Part shown: piece by piece, positions 48,001 to 55,900 of the stretch
Position numbering within the stretch: the first letter of the stretch is position 1
Layout of the letters: the number at the start of each line of letters is the position of its first letter
Assembly (NCBI RefSeq): GCF_037042905.1
Contig: NC_087251.1
Coordinates: 37,692,373 to 37,756,372, forward strand
From: Lytechinus pictus
Lineage: Eukaryota; Echinodermata; Echinoidea; Temnopleuroida; Toxopneustidae
Reading direction: 5' to 3'
DNA: 64,000 nt
Position numbers and translations under genes: made by a program
Notes under the pieces: model-generated
Database searches by the model: none
Seen by the model: only the letters and a program-made list of their open reading frames with translations
What the model was told of the DNA's origin: nothing

Positions 48001-49530
48001 CAAGTGGGAGGTTTCTGGTACAACAAACCTGAAATTACTTATTTGGCAGTTCTTAGCAGTTTTGCTAGGAATAAGAACACCTGGGGCCCATTTCATAAAG
48101 GACTTGCAACTGTTGTAACTTTGCCATTATGGCAACTACCATGGCAACAGGGCTCAGCCAGCAGCCAATCAAAATCAAGATTGCCATGGTAGTTGCCATT
48201 ATGGCAAAGTTACAATTGTAACTCTATGAAACGGGCCCCAGGTTCTACAGCTTTAAATACATGTAAAAGAATAAAATGTTATATTAATGGGATAAAACCA
48301 GGGACAATGCAGATTTTGTGTATCAATTGCACTCAATTCAACACATTCATTGAGAAATGTATAAAGATAAATGCACATTTTGGCAAAGTGAAAGGGCATT
48401 CGATCTATATGTATGGTTGTTGCCATGATTTAATGAAGATTGGCAGTGAGCATTTTCTGTGCATTATTGAACCTTTCTCAGATCCCAGATGCAAGCTATG
48501 TGATGTGCCCTTGAGGTTGAAGATGCTCTTCATCTCCTTGCCTCTAGCCCTGTTTTTCTGGAACATCGCCTTAATCTCATTCGTCTTGCTGAAAACCTAA
48601 ACCTGACCATATCATAGCAGACCTAAAGGATGGTGACCATCTGATCTTTTCAACCTCCATCCTCTTCCCCTCTCAGTCATTACCCTCTTCATCCTCCTCT
48701 TTTTTTTGTCTATGCTTGAAGTTTATTTTAAAAATTCACCTTGTCCAGCAGCATTGACTGGAAAGGCCCAATTAGAAGCGTCAAAATCTCAACCAACTGC
48801 GGTTCTCCGCACCTCTGAGGAAGGGAATCTAAAAAGGTACATGGGAGCGAGCACATCCGCGTTGCAATGGTTAGATACGCGATGGTTATGTCTTTAATTT
48901 ATATACGCTTTTCACAAGATCAAATTTTATCCGACAGATAAAAATTAAAATGTCATCTCAGAATACAAATTTCATTTTAAGAGATAAAATATTTTCAAAG
49001 AAAAAATGTCCTCAGAATTCAAATTTCATTTAAAGAGATAAAATAAAATGTTTTTATTTTTTTAAAGAAAAATGTAATCAGAATACCATCGTTCAGCATC
49101 GACACACCGTTTCAAGTCAGACAAAACGATTATTTTTTGTTTTTACTGGATGCTAATTTTTTTTTTTTTTTTTTTTTTTAATCTTCTTTTTTTTTCATGG
49201 AAAAGAACTTGAATGAGTGTTAGGACCTTCGGGTCTGACCCTGACTAGACACTGAATGAAAAAATCAATGTAGAAGTGGCCATTTTTCCACGGTTACCCC
49301 CGTGATTCTTACCACCGCCACCTTACCGAGTTGCCCCCATACCCAGGCCCCTGAGCTCCCCGCGACTTCGGCGCAACGGAACAAGAGCTCCCTCGTCCCT
49401 GACATTCACCGCGTCACATAGCAACTCATCTCAGTTCTCACTACCACTCGTCTCGGCTTATTCCCTCTTAAAGAAACATCGTTAATTTTCAATAAAATAG
49501 TGTCATGAGGAATAAAATACTTACGGCCAT
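39012..49530 (-). CDS. DNAL1: Axonemal dynein light chain 1, leucine-rich repeat (complete, 9 exons)
   Basis: Minus-strand exons, in transcript order: 49530-49525, 46117-46073, 45422-45289, 44856-44801, 44185-44130, 43277-43188, 41961-41871, 39748-39662 and 39058-39012. All have AG acceptors and GT donors, and phase is kept throughout, giving 612 nt and 203 residues. Recognisable family phrases are [69 protein letters not shown] and LKKLDG. The protein is a small leucine-rich-repeat subunit of the outer dynein arm that binds the gamma heavy-chain motor domain and tubulin in cilia and flagella. Vertebrate DNAL1 has about 190 residues; the extra length is mainly in exon 3. The first exon encodes only Met-Ala. 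The C-terminus is acidic (ending QDEED), as in the family. Confidence 0.97.
39441..39592. repeat. Foldback element with 'ggccccgttgcataaaa' ends
   Basis: ggccccgttgcataaaaatt pairs with aacttttatgcaacagggcc, and the inner parts pair too (accatggtaac-type blocks). It lies in the DNAL1 intron between exons 8 and 9. Confidence 0.85.
39662..39748 (-). CDS. DNAL1: DNAL1 exon 8
   Basis: 87 nt between CCTCAG and GTAAG encoding GNPLEENHS and [12 protein letters not shown]. This is the capping helix after the leucine-rich repeats. Confidence 0.95.
40331..41513 (+). mobile_element. Element with ~160-bp tandem repeats and GTCTCGCCTGCAT inverted ends, copy 1
   Basis: It lies in DNAL1 intron 7. The left end contains GTCTCGCCTGCAT and the right end ATGCAGGCGAGAC, preceded by a GC-rich block (cgccgccgccgcc). 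Inside are about six units of 152-193 bp, each beginning near catgaactagatccata. Four carry TGACCTTTGACCT exactly (40781, 40944, 41107 and 41290). No coding capacity. A shorter inverted copy lies at 61545-62122. Confidence 0.75.
41871..41961 (-). CDS. DNAL1: DNAL1 exon 7 (fourth leucine-rich repeat)
   Basis: 91 nt between CCTTAG and GTGAG. It encodes [18 protein letters not shown] and then [11 protein letters not shown]. Confidence 0.95.
42018..42038. repeat. Poly-G run
   Basis: About 19-20 consecutive G in a DNAL1 intron. Other homopolymer runs of note are poly-C near 17736-17754 and 56031-56045 and poly-G near 52491-52507. Assembly or sequencing length errors are likely at such sites. Confidence 0.9.
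42515..42824. repeat. Foldback element with ~62-bp near-perfect arms
   Basis: 42515-42576 and 42762-42824 are almost exact inverted copies (ccgtattctgaagtcgggtt and aacccgacttcagaatacgg), with a 185-base loop. It lies in DNAL1 intron 6. Confidence 0.9.
43188..43277 (-). CDS. DNAL1: DNAL1 exon 6 (third leucine-rich repeat)
   Basis: 90 nt between CTACAG and GTAAGT, encoding [20 protein letters not shown] and the following helix. The LWISYN block is diagnostic of the family. Confidence 0.95.
43316..43500. repeat. Left half of a TTAA-type element
   Basis: TTAA at 43312-43315 is followed by AGAGGAATTTCACCC and an inner region resembling the other TTAA families (tttgatgaaaatccatcaag, gatatgaagttttaaagatt). 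No matching right end was found, so it is probably truncated. Confidence 0.45.
44130..44185 (-). CDS. DNAL1: DNAL1 exon 5 (second leucine-rich repeat)
   Basis: 56 nt between TTCTAG and GTAAG encoding [18 protein letters not shown]. It has the same length as exon 4, so one repeat corresponds to one exon. Confidence 0.95.
44801..44856 (-). CDS. DNAL1: DNAL1 exon 4 (first leucine-rich repeat)
   Basis: 56 nt between CTACAG and GTGAG encoding [18 protein letters not shown]. This is a leucine-rich repeat of the L-x-L-x-x-N-x-I type. Confidence 0.95.
45289..45422 (-). CDS. DNAL1: DNAL1 exon 3
   Basis: 134 nt between TGCAG and GTAAG. It holds a Lys/Glu/Gln-rich stretch a few residues longer than in vertebrates, then [17 protein letters not shown] leading into the leucine-rich repeats. 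Confidence 0.95.
46073..46117 (-). CDS. DNAL1: DNAL1 exon 2
   Basis: 45 nt between TTACAG and GTAAGC, encoding [15 protein letters not shown]. This is the conserved N-terminal helix of the dynein light chain 1 family. Confidence 0.95.
46240..46358. repeat. Foldback element with 'cttacgaacagctttatgaaac' end
   Basis: The right arm, acgaacagctttatgaaacg, is clear; the left arm (aacctttcttacgggctaag) pairs only partly. The same type is better preserved at 57980-58145. Confidence 0.5.
48083..48240. repeat. Foldback element with 'ggggcccatttcataaa' ends
   Basis: tggggcccatttcataaagg pairs with ctctatgaaacgggcccca. The middle carries gccattatggcaactaccat and its complement. Related to 39441-39592. 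Confidence 0.85.
48480..48720 (+). pseudogene. Decayed non-LTR retrotransposon fragment (C-terminal zinc motif)
   Basis: Read with one frame change near 48515, the translation gives CKLCDVPL then [20 protein letters not shown]. This matches the C-x2-C...H motif after the reverse transcriptase domain of LINE proteins, with Ser in place of the last Cys. It is a short, broken remnant. Confidence 0.5.
49157..49196. repeat. Poly-T tract
   Basis: A run of about 24 T followed by a shorter one, in DNAL1 intron 1. Confidence 0.9.
49525..49530 (-). CDS. DNAL1: DNAL1 coding exon 1 (Met-Ala only)
   Basis: ATGGCC followed at once by a GTAAG donor. Only six coding bases lie in this exon, so open-reading-frame searches miss it. 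It is chosen because joining it to 46117 restores the family N-terminus [17 protein letters not shown] in phase. Confidence 0.85.
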
Positions 49531-49849
49531 TTCTTGCAACAAGTTTATTAGTCAAGAGATGAATAAATTTGTGAAGTAGAAGACTTCAAATAGCGGAAAA
49601 ATCTGCAGCGACTCGACACACCGACAGTGGTGAGTGTCCATAGAAACGAAATGAAGATTACAATATACGTCTCTCGTTCTAGTTTCTTTGTTATCTGTAT
49701 AATTTTATCGATATTAGAAAAAAAATTACAAAAATTATGTTCACAAAAAATAATAAATAAAATTTATGATTTTTTACAAATCAAATAATTTTTTTTTTAG
49801 AGAAAATGAATAATTTTATTATCTTTTTTTGAATAGTCACAAATTCAAG
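49531..49849. promoter_or_regulatory. Shared (bidirectional) promoter of DNAL1 and MRPS10
   Basis: Only 319 bp separate two divergent start codons, so both core promoters and 5' UTRs must lie here, unless non-coding first exons exist further away. The sequence is AT-rich with no TATA box in a sensible place for either gene. It contains an X-box-like motif, and a YY1-like motif overlaps the MRPS10 start; these are listed separately. Confidence 0.75.
49634..49647. promoter_or_regulatory. RFX X-box-like motif upstream of DNAL1
   Basis: GTGTCCATAGAAAC fits the core GTNNCC-AT-NGNAAC of X-boxes, about 105 bp upstream of the DNAL1 start codon. RFX factors act through such sites on ciliary genes, and DNAL1 is a ciliary gene. 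The match is to the core pattern; the finer preferences (R at position 4, Y at position 11) are not met, so occupancy is uncertain. Confidence 0.45.
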
Positions 49850-49856
49850 ATGGCGA
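49846..49856 (+). promoter_or_regulatory. YY1-like motif over the MRPS10 start codon
   Basis: CAAGATGGCGA includes AAGATGGCG, the core of YY1 sites that often overlap the start codon of housekeeping and mitochondrial-protein genes. Kozak context and Ala codons can also produce this string, so a regulatory role is inferred. Confidence 0.4.
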
Positions 49857-49915
49857 CTACCACTTGTAAAATAGTTCAAATTTTGAGACGTCCATTATCA
49901 ACGATTTGGAGTTCT
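49850..49915 (+). CDS. MRPS10: MRPS10 exon 1 (mitochondrial presequence)
   Basis: 22 codons from ATG at 49850 to a GTGAGT donor at 49916. The product MATTTCKIVQILRRPLST plus four more residues is basic and amphipathic. Phase 0 fits exon 2. Confidence 0.75.
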
Positions 49916-52900
49916 GTGAGTCAGATGGGTTTATATTTTTTAATACAAGAAAGAAATAGTATTTTTTTATTACTCTTACTACCTATTAGTTACGATTTAT
50001 CAGGAATTTTTGACTGAGCTATCTTTTTTTTTTTACCGTAGTCGCATTGCCATTGTCCCATGTACTTGTATCGGTGTCAGTATTATACAACAACACGACA
50101 TACCTCCACTGTTTTGGAGATTCCCAGAAACAAATAAAACAATCCCCAGTCCGGAAAATTTGAGATTCAGCATCAAGTTGGAGTGGTGGTCATGAATTTT
50201 ATGTAGAAAAAAGAGAGATTTGAGTAGACACTTCAGCCGGGCGGGCGATCGCGCGGACACGGCGCTAGACGTAGATTTTTGCATTGCAGTGAATGGCGAG
50301 CGCATATCTAACACACACAGTTCGCTCCGCTCGGCACTTTGGCCGAGCGCTGGAGTTGCATTCGGCATTGCTCGAAAAGACAGAGTCAGTTTCTTCCTTT
50401 AAAGGCTTTATTCCGCTGATTTTGATTGGTCAAAAATTCCCGCGGATGCTTCGTACATCAGACTTTGGTAAACATCGGAAATATACAAGACGGAGTATCA
50501 CTTACCTTCATGCGAGGGAAGGACCTAATAATAATATTCAGGTATTTTTCTTTGCTTGAAATCACCTTCTTGTAATCATCGGATCCCTTGTAAACTCGGT
50601 CAGTAATAAAATTGTATATTTGAGAACATTTTGTTAAATTCTAATCAAATTTGGTCCGTAGAGAGCCTGCGGATATGAGCTTCAGTTTTGAGTGTCATGA
50701 GGTGTTTGTGAATCTGACTCGGCCGATTGGTCGATGGAACAGGGTTGTTTTGAGCGTATATGAACAGCTGTGAGTGACGTCATCCCCACTGCGTTGGGCC
50801 TGAGATTAGTCTTGGTATTCAGACACAGTATGTTTCAGCCGTTGTATATTTTTTTAAATTACGATTTGAGCTCTGTTAATTATGAAAATCAAATTGTTAT
50901 TTTGAAAATAATTTTGTAGAATTCGTGTGAAATAAGTATTAAGAGCAAAACTGCAAGTAAACTTCAAGAATTTTGTTTGATAAGTGATTTTTTTTTTGGA
51001 ATGCGTCTGAATGTCTAGAATATGGTATTGTTAATGAAAGACGTATTTTTGAATGGCACAGAAAGCTCCTTTCATGAATTTAATTTAGAAATAGGTTTGC
51101 ATACATGAGATGTGTTTCATGAATTTGATATCTGATTTATGGACCTTTGTTATGGTGTTGATTATTATTTTGAAGATATGAAAAAATAAGAGAAGACAAT
51201 AATGAGGCAACAGTGATGATGAGACATTAATAATATGAGACAATAAATATTGAGACAATTATAATAATTATTATTACAATAATAATTATTATGATTATAA
51301 TGATAACAATTATAATTATAATGATTTATTGAGATAATGTTAATGAGACATCAATTCTAGTATTTATTGACAATAATAATTATTACAGTAATCATTATTA
51401 TAGTAAAATAATTGTAATGATAACAATTATAATGATGTAATTTGAATTGTAATAATTACTGAGACAATAATATTAATGAGATAACAATAATAATCATTAT
51501 GATAATAATACTTATTTATAATTAAAATAAATATAATTGTAGAAATAATTATAATTATAGTTATTATAATTATTGAGACAATAATAACTATTATTACAAT
51601 AACAATAATTATTATAAAATAATTATAATGATAACAATTATAATGAAAGTAATTATAATTGTAATAATTACTGAGACAGTAATATTGAAAGGTCATCAAT
51701 AATTATTTTTATAAAAATTATTATGATTATAAAAATAATCATAATTCTAATTAAAGGCCTTATAATTATTGAGACAATAATAACTATTATTACAATAATA
51801 ATAATTATCATAAAATAATTATGATAACAATTATAATGAAAACAATTATAATGAAAGTAATTGTACTTGTAATAATTACTGAGACAGTAATATTGATAAG
51901 TCATCAATGATGATTATTATTATAGAAATTATTATAATTATAATTATAAAAATAATCATAATAATAATTAAAGGCCTTATAATTATTGAGACAATAATAA
52001 TTATTATTTCAATAATAATTATTATTATGAAATAATTATAACAATAATTACTATGATGATAGTAATTATAATTGTAATAATTATTTAGAAAATAATATTA
52101 ATGAAACAAAAATAATCATCATGATAATAATAATTATTATAATTATAATAATAATTGGGACAATAATGAAACGATGATGAGACAATAATAATATCAACAA
52201 TTTTATTGAGACCACAATAACAAGACAATAATGAGATAATAGACAATTGAAATCAATCTGTTTTTATTTTTTGATAGAAATCCTAAGATTATTATTTTAA
52301 TTCGCTTTCTTTGATTACAAATAATATTCATTGAAAACTTAATTTCTAATGTTCAAGCAAAGAAAATCAATATCAAGTCATGTTTACCCTGTGCACAAAT
52401 CTACCACAGGGCAATTACCCCCGAAATAGGGTTAGGTTAGGTTAGGTGTAGATTTTTGGATAGGGGTACAGACTACAGTGTAGTTGTCCGGGGGGGGGGG
52501 GGGGGGGTAATTGTCCAGGGTGGGGGGTGGGGGAGGGGAATTGTCCGGGGGTGGGGGTGGGGGGTTATCGTCCAGGGGTAGTTGCCCTTGAACCAAAGAA
52601 ATCATATGCCAATATGTCAAATCAATCTGAGTACTTTAAGATTTAAATAAAAAGCTTGTACAATTCCCCATAAGCTATGTATTATAAATGTGCCATGCCC
52701 AAAACAAAGAGAATAATAAGATTTCGTCTTCTTTTGTCCACAAAAAGCCCTGTTTTTTCATCACAAATATGACAATAACTTGACTTCTAGATATCGGAAT
52801 TTGAAAATTCAAACAGTTTTGTGAATCGTAGATATTGAGCCTCATTGTGAGTCTATCAAATATGCTGGAACAGCCTTTCCTAATTTTCACCTGAAGTGCC

Positions 52901-55900
52901 TAATTTGAGGAGCAGACTTCACTTCGGAAGGGAGACCAGGCCAGGGCTCCGTAACACCACTCATTCAATGAACAAGGTTATGATATATACACAACAAAAA
53001 AAGTAAGTCCCCCCTAAATCAAATTGCTGTAACTTTTGAACGGAGTTATTTTGAGATATGATATTTCGTAGGTGGTTTTCTACACTCATTAAGCAACTCC
53101 TGGGAAAAAAATTAGATTGATCACTTGAGTCATGCATGAGTAATTAAAGATTGAATTAAAAATGACCATTTTTGAAAGTCACAAGAGTCGTTTTTCAGAT
53201 TGTGCAAATACAAAGTTGGGCAATAGTTGTTTTTAGGTGAATTTTATGGTGTTATGCTGTTTTGCTATCCATCATTTAGCCAATCCACACACAATTTTGA
53301 TATCGTATGTTCATGGTTGAGTGAGCACAATATTGCAGGGGCTGCGGAAGCGGGGGTGGGGGGGCATATTTTTTCCAAAATCATGTAAAAAAATGTAAAA
53401 ATGACCATACGATTGTGACTTTTTGCATGGTCAGCCCCCCCCCCCCCTTTGGTTCAGCCCCTCCCCCACACTTTGAAAACCGTTCCCCGGTCCCTGTAGG
53501 GGGTTTTGGTAGTATCCTCGACAACTTTTTATAGGACATAGGTCATATTAAAATTTGAAAATGTTTGTGGCTCCCCCGATTATAGGCCCCTCCCCCATTT
53601 TTAAATTCTGGATCCACCACTGATTTGTCCATAAGTTAAACTGATCATGAGAAATTGTTAGGCAAAGAATACATTTATGCAGTATAAAGAGTATTCATTC
53701 CTAAGTTTTCGAATGTGCTCGCTCAACCATGAAAATGTTCAGTTCGTTAAGTGTGTGGTGATAGAAATGATGGATGATAAAAACAGCAGCAATTAAAGTC
53801 ACATTTGAAACCGAATTTGCCCCCAATATTCACCTTATTACCCTTTAAAATGAGTCTGTGACATTGGAAATTCCCATTTTCTCACTTTGATGCGTGCTCA
53901 CTCATCCGTAAATAAACAAATCGATTTCATTTTTGCACAGAATTCTGCCCATAGGTTGATAAACATTACTGCCAAATGACATTGCTAAAGACAGCCTTGA
54001 ATAAAAGTTCCACCATATTGAACAAGGGGTTACTTATTCTTAAACATGTGCACCCATAATGTACACAAGTCTATGAGAGAGGAAGTCAAAATTTTAACAA
54101 ATATGAAATAAGGGGTTTGTTTCATCGACGGTTTTTGTTACTTCTGCCAACAGTTATTTCATGAAACTTCGCACATGGCTTCAGAGTAACACTATCCAAA
54201 AGGCGCGCACACCAAAATAACAATTCGATACGGCACAGAATGGGGCCAAGGCCTTCAACTTTCTTCTCATTTGCATAATTTTCGAATATTGTGTGCTCAC
54301 TGATGCATTAAACATCGGGATTTTCATAAAAATCAAATCAAATGAACCATGCAAGGAGGTTTGTGACAGATATCCATAGTTACAAGTTGCATCTTTTCCA
54401 ATAACGTAAAAAAGAGCTAATCACATTCCACATGTTCATTCAAGCGTGAATGATTAATTAAACGCCTTTGAATCATTGAAGCATGTTAATTGGTCATGAA
54501 CATAACGAAAAAGTTGATAAAAGATCAGTTTCAGTTACCAAAATGAAACAATACTTGCCTATGATATTTGGAAATCGTATTTTTTGTTTTCAATAAATGT
54601 TCATTGAACCGTGAAACGATGAATATTGTTGAAGATACTCTTCCTAAAAATAACTGTCATCATATTCGATCCTTTTTATTGATGAAAATGTGTAAAAAAT
54701 CAAATTATAGCAAATTTGGACTTGTGTTTATTCAACCGTGAAATTTAGCCCCAAAAAATGTATCGTCTTTTAGATAGTACCTTTTGACTTCTGACTATTT
54801 TTCATGATGAGAATACGGAATCAGTTCCAATAAAATGGAATCAAAGTCATGATTTTTGGCTTGTGACTTTTGAAAAGTGACATTTTTGCCTTCTGACGGT
54901 GCTCACTGAAGCATGACGTAAAATACGTCCATGACATTTACTCAGAGGGTAGCTTATAAAATTACCTACACGCTCATGTAAAAATATATCAAAAACTCGC
55001 ATTGGTTCAGAAATTATTGATGTTTGTTCAAGGGGGGACTTACTTTTTTTGTTGTGTATATTATAACCTTGTTCTCTGTTGTATCTCCATGTGTGGCAAA
55101 ATAAGGGTGGCAATGTTTGGCTTATTTTCTCTTTTTCTTTGGGACAAATGCTTGATTTTTTTACACTGACAGTTTCCATTATGCCTATTCATCATACAAC
55201 TTGGCTCTTAAGTAAATTTGATTCTTTAAATTATTTTTTTCTTAATTTAAAATAGAGATTGAAAAATGAACATTTTCTTGCCATACATACTTTCCACCAA
55301 TAGAGGGCGTACACAAAAATATGCCCAAAATTCAAGTTTTTGAGCGCTCTGGTGAATACAAAAATTATTCCCAAGTTACTAATGCAAAATAAATTGCAAC
55401 TGTAAGGAAATTATTAATTTTGGTCACAAAAGTGATATTTTAATGATTTTTGAAGTGTGTGCTCTGTACAGCATTGGCATACCATAGTCCTAATTGTAGA
55501 TTCCCCACAGGCAGGTTGGTTGCAGTGGACAAGTGCGTAACACAAAGATTAGCGATCAATCGCTAAATGGACTGACCAATCAAGATCAATGTTACACGCG
55601 CGTTTGGTTAAAAATACTGACCAGGAACCAATCAGAAGTATTCTTTCATATTTGCCATTCATCGCTAAGCTTTGTGTTACGGAGCCCAATTTGATTGGTT
55701 AATAAGGTAGCATTTTCATCTCTCTCTCTCTCTTAGGTGATCCCTCCACTGTTTTGGAGATTCTCAGAAACAAATAGAACAATTCCCAGTGCATGTGAAA
55801 ACCACAGACACAATAATGCGAATTGACTAAGACTAAGTTAAGCCTTTTAAGGGTAAAAGTTCTTGGCTTTTTTAGACTCAGTCAGAGTAATAACTAGATT

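Larger units (their letters stand above)
46359..49156. other. DNAL1 intron 1: mostly AT-rich, no gene seen
   Basis: Holds the foldback at 48083-48240 and a decayed LINE fragment at 48480-48720. Open frames, including a 127-codon one at 46581-46964, show no recognisable domain. Confidence 0.45.

Noticed and set aside
50033..50368. Minus-strand 111-codon frame
   Set aside because: Overlaps the CpG-rich patch and has no recognised domain; probably chance in GC-rich DNA.
50293..50559. 88-codon open frame as a separate gene
   Set aside because: No recognised product, no clear continuation exon in phase with known family members. Kept only as a possible alternative first exon.
52428..52450. Telomere-like ggttaggttaggtta run
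   Set aside because: Only about three 5-bp units, not the TTAGGG animal repeat; a short chance microsatellite.
54847..55179. Minus-strand 110-codon frame as a transposase of the 2.1-kb element
   Set aside because: It runs across the terminal inverted repeat and out of the element, and no catalytic motif is visible.
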